Shown here piece by piece: positions 31,101 to 37,628 of a DNA stretch of 64,000 nt. A model generated the notes under the pieces. It ran no database searches and had not been told where the DNA came from. It saw nothing but the letters and a program-made list of their open reading frames with translations. The DNA is taken from positions 496,001 through 560,000 of the forward strand of contig CP047917.1 of NCBI GenBank assembly GCA_010202115.1, written 5' to 3'. A program made the position numbers and the translations under genes. Numbering within the stretch: position 1 is the stretch's first letter; every line of letters starts with the position of its first letter. The DNA is from Candidatus Saccharibacteria bacterium oral taxon 488 (GTDB taxonomy: Bacteria; Patescibacteriota; Saccharimonadia; Saccharimonadales; Saccharimonadaceae).

Positions 31101-33302
31101 GTCATACTGTTCAAATGAGACAGTTTTTTGGTTGTTAGTTATTGGGGAGGTGATGTTCGCATACATTTCTTTTAGATTGACTCCGTAGTCGTTAGCCATA
31201 TCTTTGTCGTATGCTAAATAGTTACCCTCGCCCCACCTATTCCGCGTGCTACTTGATGAGCCGGCTAATGGACTAAATTGGTCGAACTCACTATTTGTAC
31301 CATGGTATACAGTCTTAAGATTACCGTTTTCGTCTCGGATTTTAGAATTCTTAAAGTATTCCTCTTGTGCTGGGCTTAGCTTATATCGCACATCCTGCGC
31401 CACCGTATTCTGTACGTTCTGAGTAGCCTGCTCGATAAGGTAGTTTTCTAGCTTACCAGTGGTTTGCTGGCGAGTAGCAATAGCGTTGGTATCGCCGTGC
31501 TGGATGTCGGATATGTTTCGACTAACGGCCTGCTTGAGGGCAGGGCTCGCATTTGGCATAGTAGTTTCTACTGTCCGGTTGACATTGATCGATTGAATTG
31601 GGTGGGCTTGACTGGTTTGTGTATTGACTGCACTGACTTCTGCCGCTTGACGCAATGACCTGTTATCTGATGGACGCCGATAGAATGATGAGTATCCAGT
31701 ATCCTGATTTTGAACCTGTCGAACTTGGCGCTGCGCTAGTGCTTCTTGCTCAAGCTTGCCAGGAGTTTGTTGCTGTGTTTGCTGGCTCTGAGCAATCTGT
31801 GCGCTCATTGTCGCTGATGGATGATTACCTGTCTGTCGTACGCCGCCAAAGTTACCCGCACCAGCTGGACCACCAAGCGCTGCACCCATAAGGGCGCTTT
31901 TAATAACCCCTTCTGAATATTTACGACTAGGGTCATAGGTATGCTTAGCGAATGCATTTTCCGTTAGTTGCTGAGCTGCTTCTTCACCACCCTCCGCTAG
32001 GGCACTTTTGACCATCCGCCGAGCAACGGTTTTACCACCGGGTGTCAGTACCTTATCTAGTCCTACTTTTTCAATAGCAGCCTGCACTGCCGCATTGGCG
32101 TAAGCCGCGCCTAGTACGTCGCGAGTGTTTTTGCCATGAGCGTTAGCGTCAGTTACAAAGTCTGCGGCATTTTCCGCAAACTGCCGCACAACTGGAACTA
32201 CACCAGCCGTCGCTACACCTGTACCGAGATCTTGTACCAGCCTCTGGCCGCTCTGGCCCAACTCATACGCCACATCAACATCAGCATTATTTTTCTTAAG
32301 TACACCAAACTGTTTATCGTACTGTGCATTGCGCTGCTTACCTTGCTCAACAATATTTTGACGTGCTTTATTATATTTTTCGTCTCCAGTAATACCATAC
32401 ATAGCATCAGAGATTGCCAAAGCTAATTTATCGCCAGTATCACCGACGGTACGGCCTGCACCATCTACTGCACCTTTTGCAAAGCTAGTAACCGAGCGGG
32501 CTGGTGCGGTCGCCATACCCACGATATCCGCCATGTTGCGCGACCGTCGTGCTTGATCAGCGGCCGCATTAGCCTCATTCTCTAATCGAATACGCTCTTG
32601 ACGATTACTGAGGATTTCTGGTTCACTGACACCACGTGCGCGCATTTTGTTGTCTATGATGTCTTGGCGACGAGTCTGATCAGTTTTATACTGATTCACC
32701 TCCTCGTTAGCACGCTGGATGGCGGTATGAACAGGGTTGGTGTCGATTCCCATTCGCGACAAGCCGTTCTGCATGCTGGCTATATTGGGATTAATTACTG
32801 GTTGTGGCTTTGTTGCTTGAGGCTGCACCAGAGCTGGCTTGGGTAGCTGAGGTTGCGGTTGTTGAGTTGGTTGTGGCTTTGGCTGCTGGATTGGCTGGTT
32901 AACCGCGTTTTGTATCTGGATCTGCTTATTCTGCTTGTTGGCCCAATCTTGCTGACCCTCGGGAGTAAGCATTTTTGGAGCATCATTTACAGTTACCTGC
33001 GGCCTAGACTGGTTATTCTGGCTATTAATGTTTAATTGCTGCGTTGCCTGATTGACTTGTTGGAGAGGATTGAGATTAACTTTTGGTTGAGCCGGTTGTG
33101 ATAACTGTCCCAAACTGCCACTACCGCTGTTAGCCCACGGTGTATTGAACCGCGGCTGGCCATTCAGCTGTGGTTGCTGTACCTGCTGCGGCTGTGATTG
33201 CTGAGGTTGCGGCTGAACTTGCTGCTCTCTGCGCCGCTTCTCATCATCATTAACCCAGCCTTTGCCGGTGAAAAAGTTACCTAATCTCTGAAAAAAGTCC
33301 AT
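25200..33302 (-). CDS. Giant polyvalent virion protein: ART, zinc peptidase and toxin-nuclease-like domains
   Basis: A 2700-residue protein, probably packaged in the capsid and ejected with DNA. In order: Gln/Pro-rich N-terminus (about 27-190); Ala-rich helical part (about 250-470); ADP-ribosyltransferase-like domain (about 640-815; LSPAQEEYFKNSKIRDENG then VYHGT and RWGEGNYLAYDKD); zincin-like domain with NHELGHKI (about 885-892) and a downstream Glu in LAEEQLADGFSEYY; a phage Barnase/EndoU/ColicinE5-like nuclease domain (about 1055-1150; IHIHNRHVV, ALPEIIKDPDTI); coiled coil (about 1310-1350); large-polyvalent-associated regions with EYRKDYMAHIWE (about 1781); a helical domain (about 2000-2180); Gly/Arg tail (about 2615). 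GGAGGGG precedes the ATG. Polyvalent proteins are known to fuse several effectors that modify the new host cell. Confidence 0.8.
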   Translation of the reverse strand: MDFFQRLGNFFTGKGWVNDDEKRRREQQVQPQPQQSQPQQVQQPQLNGQPRFNTPWANSGSGSLGQLSQPAQPKVNLNPLQQVNQATQQLNINSQNNQSRPQVTVNDAPKMLTPEGQQDWANKQNKQIQIQNAVNQPIQQPKPQPTQQPQPQLPKPALVQPQATKPQPVINPNIASMQNGLSRMGIDTNPVHTAIQRANEEVNQYKTDQTRRQDIIDNKMRARGVSEPEILSNRQERIRLENEANAAADQARRSRNMADIVGMATAPARSVTSFAKGAVDGAGRTVGDTGDKLALAISDAMYGITGDEKYNKARQNIVEQGKQRNAQYDKQFGVLKKNNADVDVAYELGQSGQRLVQDLGTGVATAGVVPVVRQFAENAADFVTDANAHGKNTRDVLGAAYANAAVQAAIEKVGLDKVLTPGGKTVARRMVKSALAEGGEEAAQQLTENAFAKHTYDPSRKYSEGVIKSALMGAALGGPAGAGNFGGVRQTGNHPSATMSAQIAQSQQTQQQTPGKLEQEALAQRQVRQVQNQDTGYSSFYRRPSDNRSLRQAAEVSAVNTQTSQAHPIQSINVNRTVETTMPNASPALKQAVSRNISDIQHGDTNAIATRQQTTGKLENYLIEQATQNVQNTVAQDVRYKLSPAQEEYFKNSKIRDENGNLKTVYHGTNSEFDQFSPLAGSSSSTRNRWGEGNYLAYDKDMANDYGVNLKEMYANITSPITNNQKTVSFEQYDALYRRINNGEPAYREDYDVYDNDMDLLWDITDNGQWKKYAQDIKDTTGKDGVIMDDMAITFSPSQTKYIDNLNPTDGPDMRYKANSTANSTARTELEELQQSSELLARHLRLTGDERLVFNEWQNEMQRKALGYYNPETDTINLNKLSEDTLNHELGHKILERADNKQELLDTIRESYGDDYLISKYGKEYGDSDINLLAEEQLADGFSEYYNGKLHGEDAPRLAARLHIPQRIVAIYDRITEAIRGLIGKQDIIKQFYAQMETGKFRNTKQQVPGGDGRVRTMSLDSNKALETIKKFDDVLRGIRRITKLDVISNETAAKIQQATGIDVRGGASIELTNKNAIHIHNRHVVNPDDSLPLSDYDIAALPEIIKDPDTITKEKVVRGAQRIKFEREMEGNKKAIVEVIKKGNALNVVTYFNDSSSGRPNTDNTVSGYTSETGQLQSTNLNDSVANNTQNVNTDNRYQHPLQETINDIQDNPKPKMTKELRQAIDARIAETNPELFMDQETNIMGGDTNWNIPRIHVDDLRHYLGNLAEDIPAAYRRRTGKRDIDTVAQEMGYDNIDRFVQELQRAAESRRRVRENKQMIDELRKDPEIVALAQQDVEKASQERMRADKETKDSAWSEIRDILDYRKAALSDGNTQDVADADMQISTIAQGAGIKKTELQQFIKEYNATVHRENLEASYDVTEDTPAPESTQTRQYGSKDKFGRLDKGNIITRGNLYDQTKVGVDDITDKPVRDGDWEYRQHKRRIFDKETKRWNTLQQFERRFVGEGSDGEWKPYSRAAYTWYNDKTIDSLSQDEKIQRAVQEARREGTVQDFIASRQPRYGKSGRVVGEEIVTSPIKNPENVAVDGGLVRDRKTGEVLGNHVEVTPFGAVYQVGGKMAVLEEDTFRTLKNKSGVFDTFARASIKNAGENAEQYLNLVDEARTANANAKQEIVKVRQEAEGAAAEAMQYKPRKMSTNGFFRAAGEYIEDKVPMSDDIDGKVVTFKTKDEAFRHWYGETTLDGVRQYDKTMRSLYDRLINAANAVRRKLGQPEIEYRKDYMAHIWEDGGLLEQLMNDTVISTFGIHGDFAANGRGTIPAWIVGRSDMTKPMKRFNKHELARKGAEGYVLDPRVAIAKASEAMILNTHLEPVIAKGRSMQSAISALDTADREMMGAEKEFSRYVSEDLENMGIPAIKNVGSSQKQALGDFVNALAGKSSAIDRPFLDRIPKTMRVIRSLEALNGANKIMGNISSTMAQALNLPDTVRDNGLKNTGWAITHLRNQEVRRMWQKSPFLTERYTETGGKFDRNWWQKTQSIVSKATLLDTVEKTFVRINWTANYSRLKSQGLTGRDLITQTDRATARAVGDRSLGGMPEVHKSAIGKMFLQFTYETSENWKNNMEHFRAMGSSLKHKQFKQFGGYGVRMAEAFAVAMAMNYLWKSITGSEPLMDIYGAIQDAIANANKDDEDKTKKQPILYGATVIGSQIAKAAPGGSAMINTIPKSTREDWFGKDSDFGRFEGATGVVQTAVNTIDSAQKAATGNWNGATKSVLGVVPMGNQIRKTTSGVGTMLDGVSKTDSGQVVAPVNNDTADWWKWARAAMFGKNAIDEVQQSYANKTSPLSDKQAEVYNQLRKGAGMEIANNFIQDVNKQREAEKRLRAIGKKASASGSGESAAAFAKAQAEENIKMNSGEWKTQNGLIVNKKGEVQREHYKKLAEGQGNSNEAYSNWMKAYNIDGASTVKKEFNSSNDILNKLENGEKKANKAKSAVDIFMGKHKDLPDWAKERYYKESGYSKDQIEYGAMTTHKEVSLMDNYWRQKAQESSHEELMQALTNGRRKSIIGQMFAKNGVINKLRAEGYITKWEARALNAAQFDVDGNRITKEGSGGGNGWGRGRGSRGGRGGQSANSGVASIGIKAAANMSSSAAKANQTSVSGMSINQIGQNLISKMNTQKQVNAALKQWNGASRSKKPKVHTGKA

Positions 33303-33325
33303 TCTCTAATCCCCTCCTCACTTAC

Positions 33326-34507
33326 TTACAGGTATTGGTTTTGACGTTTACGCTCTTCCTCTTGATTGAGGCGAGTGTTGTAGATGTTGAGTGTTGGGTC
33401 ACTACCCGGTGCTGCTGGATTGGATACACCGACCGATGTATCACCCGTTACCTTGTAGCTGTCGAGGTCTTTTGCGTTGTACTGAACCTTGTTACCGGTG
33501 TAGGTATTTTGCTGACGACCAAGACTGTCAATTTCACCCGACAGAGCATTTGCACGAGCCAGATCAGCACGAGCTGCATTAGCACCATTCGCGCCTTGTG
33601 CGGCAGCTTTTTGACTACGTAATTGAGCGAGCTGTGTCAAGAGGTTCTGGCGGGTAGTCTGAGACGCCTGACGTGCTGCACTGTCTTCATTCGCTTTCCA
33701 GTCATTAAGTTTCTTATCCTCATCTGCGTAGTCGTTCTTAAACTGACCCCATGTTGTATCGATTTGTCGTTGGTTTTGCGCATAGGTCTGACCCGCACCG
33801 GAACGCTGCTGATTAGCCTGATTCTGCACTGCACGACCGGCTAATTGCATATCTGAGCCAACAGCACCCATGCTACCGAGTGAACGAAGCAACCCGCGGA
33901 GTCCTACAGCCGAGCGGTCGTTAATATTATTAATGTTGGTGCGGCGTTGCTGCTGGTTTTGGCGTGTCTGGTCGTTGAACTGTCCTTCTGCACGGTTCCA
34001 TGAGCTGCGAAGTTCGTTTTTCTTGGTATTATACTGACCGCTAATATTACCGAGGCGTACACCTAGTTGACTATCTATACGACCTAGCCCATGCTCTAGC
34101 TGACCAATACCTTGATCGTATTCTGCTAGCTGAGCAGCACTGGCACGGTTGCCTCCACCGTAGTAGCCGCCTCCACCACCTCCGCCATAGTAGCCGAGGT
34201 TGAGGTTCTGGTTACCACCTGGATCAGAGCCGCCTCCTCGGCGAGCTTGTCTCCAGCTGTTATACGAGTTCTGCCACCACGGGTTGACCGAGCGATTAAC
34301 AGACGAAGCACTATATCCATTCGATCTCTGCTCCCTTGTCTGCATTCCAAATAGTCCATGTCGCTCACCGGTTAAGAAATTACCATTGATACGCTGATCA
34401 TCACCGACCACGTTCAAAAGCGCCTGAGCTTCGGCGCGTTTAGCAGCTGATGGGTGATTGTTAGCGTGGTATTGAAGATATTGACGGTATGATGCATTTC
34501 CGTTCAT
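33326..34507 (-). CDS. Gly/Gln-rich internal virion protein
   Basis: A 393-residue protein of low complexity: Gly/Tyr run (about 105-122), long helical coiled-coil part rich in Gln, Asn and Ala (about 125-360), polar C-terminus. No recognised domain. Its place directly before the 2700-aa protein resembles the internal core proteins encoded beside the ejected giant proteins of podoviruses. The start codon is preceded by GGGAG, which lies inside the stem at 34513-34541, so translation may be controlled by that hairpin. Confidence 0.6.
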   Translation of the reverse strand: MNGNASYRQYLQYHANNHPSAAKRAEAQALLNVVGDDQRINGNFLTGERHGLFGMQTREQRSNGYSASSVNRSVNPWWQNSYNSWRQARRGGGSDPGGNQNLNLGYYGGGGGGGYYGGGNRASAAQLAEYDQGIGQLEHGLGRIDSQLGVRLGNISGQYNTKKNELRSSWNRAEGQFNDQTRQNQQQRRTNINNINDRSAVGLRGLLRSLGSMGAVGSDMQLAGRAVQNQANQQRSGAGQTYAQNQRQIDTTWGQFKNDYADEDKKLNDWKANEDSAARQASQTTRQNLLTQLAQLRSQKAAAQGANGANAARADLARANALSGEIDSLGRQQNTYTGNKVQYNAKDLDSYKVTGDTSVGVSNPAAPGSDPTLNIYNTRLNQEEERKRQNQYL

Positions 34508-34512
34508 ACAAA

Positions 34513-34541
34513 AAATCTCCCTTCGTGAGATAAGGAGATTT
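34513..34541 (-). terminator. Terminator-like hairpin that includes the next ribosome binding site
   Basis: An 8-bp stem AAATCTCC/GGAGATTT is followed on the minus strand by a T run and then ATG. It can end CAP-gene transcripts. Its 3' arm also carries the GGGAG of the 393-aa gene, so terminator and translation block overlap. Confidence 0.7.
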
Positions 34542-34550
34542 GGGGTTTGT
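34534..34550. repeat. Left inverted repeat of the accessory block
   Basis: The 17-mer GGAGATTTGGGGTTTGT is followed after 4 bases by TATACT. A perfect inverted copy with the same spacing to TATACT lies at 35791-35807. Between them are the CAP, HicA-like and HicB-like genes. Confidence 0.85.
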
Positions 34551-34564
34551 ACTATATACTAATG

Positions 34565-35119
34565 TTATTTGTTGAGTTCGCAAAAATGCTGAACAACCGA
34601 GGTGTTATGTCTATCTCTAGCTACGCCAAAGCCAATCAAACTATACTTAGGATTCAATATCGCCTCACGATGACCCTTGGTAGAATGCATCCAAGTATCT
34701 ATAGCGGTGCGGCTATTGTTTGAAGCGTCTGGTAGCGAAGCTAGATTCTCACCGGCATACCGGCACTTGCCTGGCATGTGCCTGAATACGAGCGAGAAGC
34801 CTTCAATACCGTCAGGCGACTCGTGTCCATAGTAATCACGCTTCTGCATATCATCTGCTTTTTCTTGGGCGCTGGCGTTTAGTCTTTCATCGATTTTCAG
34901 TGGTGCCACACCAACCTTGGCACGCTCTTTGTTCACCAGTTCTAGCATTTCCTGTGCATCTACGGGACCAACGTCGTACTTACTCTTCGGCTGCTCCTGC
35001 TTTTGCTCCTGAGCTACTTTAGCGACTGCTTGAGCATCCAGGTGAGTCTTTAGCCACATACCACCACCAGCACCTACTGCGAGGGCTACAATGGCGGTGA
35101 TGACTATAGCCTTTTTCAT
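34565..35119 (-). CDS. Membrane-anchored CAP/SCP-superfamily protein
   Basis: A 184-residue protein with a signal-anchor helix (about 4-22), a Lys/Gln-rich linker (to about 50) and a CAP domain like the bacterial YkwD group (about 55-184). CAP hallmarks are visible: LVNKERAKVGVAPL, YYGHESPDG (His), AGENLAS (Glu), AIDTWMHSTKGHREAILNP with a second His. CAP proteins act outside the cell; the function here is unknown. It has its own promoter (35126-35154) giving a leaderless mRNA, so it could be expressed from the prophage. That suggests a lysogenic-conversion gene rather than a virion component. Confidence 0.85.
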   Translation of the reverse strand: MKKAIVITAIVALAVGAGGGMWLKTHLDAQAVAKVAQEQKQEQPKSKYDVGPVDAQEMLELVNKERAKVGVAPLKIDERLNASAQEKADDMQKRDYYGHESPDGIEGFSLVFRHMPGKCRYAGENLASLPDASNNSRTAIDTWMHSTKGHREAILNPKYSLIGFGVARDRHNTSVVQHFCELNK

Positions 35120-35125
35120 GCTTAC

Positions 35126-35154
35126 ATTCTAGCACAACAGGGGTGAAAAGTCAA
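35126..35154 (-). promoter_or_regulatory. Private leaderless promoter of the CAP gene
   Basis: On the minus strand TTGACT (35154-35149) and TAGAAT (35131-35126) are 17 bp apart, with TGC before the -10. The ATG begins 6 bases after the -10, so the first transcribed base should be at or next to the start codon. Confidence 0.8.
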
Positions 35155-35186
35155 CGTATCACCCCATACTGCACAGCTATCACTCA

Positions 35187-35420
35187 CTAAAACAGCCTTG
35201 CGAGCTCCTCGGCAGCTATGTCGCATTTTGTATTGAGATACTCACATATCTGCTTTGACGTTCCAGAGGATAGCACGCGGTGTCTTGGCACGATGACAGT
35301 CTTATTGTCTGACTCTCTGACATACTTGCCGTGCTTTGACCCCAGTTTACTAATAAACCCGTGCCGCACCAGCAGCGCTATAAGCTTCTTTGTTCTGATT
35401 GAGCGATAAAACTCAGACAT
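35187..35420 (-). CDS. HicA-like mRNA-interferase toxin
   Basis: A 77-residue protein with the HicA pattern: LIALLVRHGFISKLGSKHGKY (about 14-34), then VIVPRHRVLSSGTSKQI. HicA toxins are small dsRBD-fold ribonucleases with one catalytic His; here the likely His is in SKHGKY, one residue later than in the common GSH form. The ATG touches the HicB-like stop (TAGATG) with no ribosome binding site, so translation depends on coupling. The antitoxin-like gene comes first, the reverse of the usual HicA-HicB order. Confidence 0.7.
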   Translation of the reverse strand: MSEFYRSIRTKKLIALLVRHGFISKLGSKHGKYVRESDNKTVIVPRHRVLSSGTSKQICEYLNTKCDIAAEELARLF

Positions 35421-35774
35421 CTATTTTGCCAATACAAGCTGGGTGTTTTTGATTAGTCGACTTGCATAGTCTATATCTTCTGGCAATAGTCTCGGCATAC
35501 TTGGCTTAATCCGTTCTGGTATATCCAAGTAGGTGAGCAGCAGGTCATTTACATTCTCAACAAGCCTTGCCGCATCACGACTTTCTGTAATGAGCAGTGC
35601 GGTGACCTTTTCCCTGTCAAGACTAGTGATAGTTGCAGTATAGAACTTCGTCTTTTTATCATAGGAAGTCTTAACATAAATACTCCCTGGCATTTTATGC
35701 TGATATGCAGCGACTTCTTCAATAGATGGAATATCAAACATTCGCCTAATGTGGTGGTAAAGACGGTTAATCAT
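35421..35774 (-). CDS. HicB-like antitoxin
   Basis: A 117-residue protein. The middle (about 35-85), of the form IYVKTSYDKKTKFYTATI followed by ITESRDAARLVENVNDLLL, resembles the partial RNase H fold of HicB antitoxins; no DNA-binding domain is obvious. The ATG at 35774 is chosen because it lies 6 bases after a -10 (35786-35781), giving a leaderless mRNA; the frame is open 9 codons further upstream, but that would include the promoter. Pairing with the HicA-like gene is the main support. Confidence 0.55.
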   Translation of the reverse strand: MINRLYHHIRRMFDIPSIEEVAAYQHKMPGSIYVKTSYDKKTKFYTATITSLDREKVTALLITESRDAARLVENVNDLLLTYLDIPERIKPSMPRLLPEDIDYASRLIKNTQLVLAK

Positions 35775-35780
35775 GCTTAT

Positions 35781-35809
35781 AGTATACACCACAAACCCCA
35801 AATCTCCAA
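35781..35809 (-). promoter_or_regulatory. Leaderless promoter of the HicB/HicA-like pair
   Basis: On the minus strand TTGGAG (35809-35804) and TATACT (35786-35781) are 17 bp apart, and the ATG begins 6 bases after the -10. The spacer is the inverted repeat 35791-35807, so a protein binding the repeat would block this promoter. Confidence 0.65.
35791..35807. repeat. Right inverted repeat of the accessory block
   Basis: ACAAACCCCAAATCTCC is the perfect inverted partner of 34534-34550. Confidence 0.85.
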
Positions 35810-35819
35810 ATTGTGAAAC

Positions 35820-36025
35820 TACTATTAAATTGGATAAGAGTTCTCGTCTGTTGTCTGGTCACTCAGGGGGCCTATTCCTTCGCTCCGTACTGACTTGGGC
35901 GGTTTCGCATTTCTTTAGCGATCACCTCAGATTACTGCTTATACAACGCTGCGACGCACGCTTCCTTCTTTTTTGGATGACAACGCGCTCTCGTTTCTTT
36001 AGAGTCACACTTCGTGCTTAATTGT
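35820..36025 (-). ncRNA. Candidate ~200-nt RNA between DinD and the HicB-like gene
   Basis: The 243-bp gap 35802-36044 has no open frame with a ribosome binding site but starts with a strong extended -10 promoter (36031-36043). The predicted RNA has small hairpins (CAC-GAA-GTG, CTCT/AGAG). It shares the 12-mer AGACGAGAACTC with the 3' part of the large RNA (near 47862). No terminator is seen; the 3' end is approximate. Confidence 0.35.
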
Positions 36026-36030
36026 AGGGT

Positions 36031-36043
36031 TATTATAGCATAA
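36031..36043 (-). promoter_or_regulatory. Extended -10 promoter after DinD
   Basis: On the minus strand TTATGCTATAATA, the same 13-mer as at 25177-25189. No start codon follows closely, so it probably drives the RNA candidate at 35820-36025. Confidence 0.65.
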
Positions 36044-36044
36044 G

Positions 36045-36884
36045 TTAGAGGTTAGGGCTATCAATTTTAGGTGTGCTTTGGTTTTTAATACGGCGCTGTA
36101 TTTTTTCAGTATCTTCAGCTGCCGGAAAGTCTTCTGGATTCATACCTTGCTGATTGCGGATAGTCGTTCTAACTGCGTCATTATTATCGTTATTGTCGTG
36201 AAGCACGGCGCCATATGATGATATTCCGTAATTCTCTATATTGGCTGCTGTCATCTCGTTTGCCAATGTTTTGCCTGCTAGCACAACATTATGGGCTTTA
36301 TTAGCCCAAGGCTTGTTTCCGGTATTTAACTTCTTTTTCATCTGCTTATTAGTTTTACCGCCAAAAAATGATTTATCGCCCTCGTTTTTTATCATCGCCA
36401 GTCCTCTCGAACTAGTACCTGCTTCTATGACACTGGAGGATAATCTCTTGTCTGATTCGGAAAACTCACGTCTTCGCGCAAGCCTGTCCATATCCTGTCT
36501 GTATTGATCTGACATTTCCTGTTTACGTGTTTGAATAGCAAAATATGCCTGAGCCTCCGCAATCTTGGGTTTTTTAACGGGGCTGCCATTTTGAGCAATA
36601 ATATAACATGCAAAACGCGTAAGCTTTATATCATCTATAGCTCTTGGGTTACCGTACCCTATAGAAACCATTTTCGACACATCTCGAAAATGGTTTTCCA
36701 CAGGAGCACCTGTTTTAGATATTGCTATTCTAGCTCGTGTAATTACTGGCATAAAACCATCCCACGTCCCGTATTCAAGAGCTTCACCAAGCTCCCTAGC
36801 ATACCAGAACTCACCTTGCTTATCTTCATGCTTGATAGACTCAAAAATGCTATCACTTTGTCTGATTTTTAGCTCACTTGTCAT
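36045..36884 (-). CDS. dinD: DinD-like DNA-damage-inducible protein
   Basis: A 279-residue protein with the DinD/BRO-N-like pattern: SIFESIKHEDKQGEFWYARE (about 11-30), ENHFRDVSKMVSIGYG, KLTRFACYIIAQNGSPVKKP, AQAYFAIQTRKQEM. E. coli DinD is SOS-induced and inhibits RecA-DNA filaments. The ATG at 36884 is chosen because TATAAT (36896-36891) ends 6 bases before it, giving a leaderless mRNA; an upstream frame of 17 codons would contain the promoter. It lies among virion genes with its own promoter, as expected of an accessory gene. Confidence 0.85.
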   Translation of the reverse strand: MTSELKIRQSDSIFESIKHEDKQGEFWYARELGEALEYGTWDGFMPVITRARIAISKTGAPVENHFRDVSKMVSIGYGNPRAIDDIKLTRFACYIIAQNGSPVKKPKIAEAQAYFAIQTRKQEMSDQYRQDMDRLARRREFSESDKRLSSSVIEAGTSSRGLAMIKNEGDKSFFGGKTNKQMKKKLNTGNKPWANKAHNVVLAGKTLANEMTAANIENYGISSYGAVLHDNNDNNDAVRTTIRNQQGMNPEDFPAAEDTEKIQRRIKNQSTPKIDSPNL

Positions 36885-36961
36885 ATCTTCATTATAACAA
36901 AAAGCAAAAAGCTGCCAGATAACTAAATCAAGCAACTTAATTTCGATTCGGATTTTACTAA

Positions 36962-37207
36962 TTATTCATACCCCATCCGCCGTGAATACTCGTAGATCTC
37001 TTCGGTTATTTTTTCAGCAATATCCGTATCTTCAGCATTATGGGCTCGGATTAGCCTACGACGTAATTCAGTGAGGTGTTTATCTTTTACTTGGCGTAAT
37101 ATCTTGTTGAATGTGTCGTGGGCTAATCTGCGCTCATGACGGGATTTGAGAGGGTTATTAAAAACCTCATGTAACCGTTTCAATTCACCCTCTCGTGTTC
37201 CGTCCAT
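36962..37207 (-). CDS. 81-aa charged helical protein
   Basis: Function not recognised. It is highly charged and predicted all-helical (KSRHERRLAHDTFNKILRQV, EEIYEYSRRMGYE). It is the last gene of the capsid operon before DinD and starts 7 bases after the previous stop. A role in head assembly is inferred from position only. Confidence 0.55.
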   Translation of the reverse strand: MDGTREGELKRLHEVFNNPLKSRHERRLAHDTFNKILRQVKDKHLTELRRRLIRAHNAEDTDIAEKITEEIYEYSRRMGYE

Positions 37208-37214
37208 AGTCTAT

Positions 37215-37577
37215 TTATCCCCAAGGATCCGTAACTTCAACTTCTGGATCTACACCATCAAGTGGCTCAAACTCCTGGCTGACCACCTTGATAACCTTAG
37301 CCATGCTGTCATCGTTGACGTTACCATAGAATTTTCTAGCAATCTCCAAGTGACTCATGCCGCCATCGTAAGCATCGATAATATCCTGCCTAGAAACGCT
37401 ACGGCTAATAACATCATCGTCTGATTTCGTCTCTTTAGCATCCGCAATGATCTTTTCAGCCTCTGCCTTTGCCTGAGCAATGATGTCAGCAGCACTAGCT
37501 TCAGCCTCTTTCTTTGCTGCGGCAATCTGAGCATCAATATCGTTTGGAGTTGGCGTTGATTGGTTTTTCTCTGCCAT
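37215..37577 (-). CDS. 120-aa coiled-coil protein after the capsid gene
   Basis: The N-terminal half (about 10-50) is an Ala/Glu/Lys coiled coil. The C-terminal half has an HTH-like segment (VSRQDIIDAYDGGMSHLEIA, about 61-80) and ends in an acidic, Pro-containing tail. Function not recognised; a head-associated role is possible. Confidence 0.55.
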   Translation of the reverse strand: MAEKNQSTPTPNDIDAQIAAAKKEAEASAADIIAQAKAEAEKIIADAKETKSDDDVISRSVSRQDIIDAYDGGMSHLEIARKFYGNVNDDSMAKVIKVVSQEFEPLDGVDPEVEVTDPWG

Positions 37578-37596
37578 ATTCTTACCTTTCTTTGGT

Positions 37597-37616
37597 GGGG
37601 CGACCTGAGCCGCCCC
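37597..37616 (-). promoter_or_regulatory. GC hairpin after the capsid gene
   Basis: A perfect 6-bp stem GGGGCG/CGCCCC with an 8-nt loop between the capsid stop and the next gene. There is no T run, so it may stabilise the capsid mRNA end rather than terminate. Confidence 0.5.
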
Positions 37617-37628
37617 GATTACAGATAA

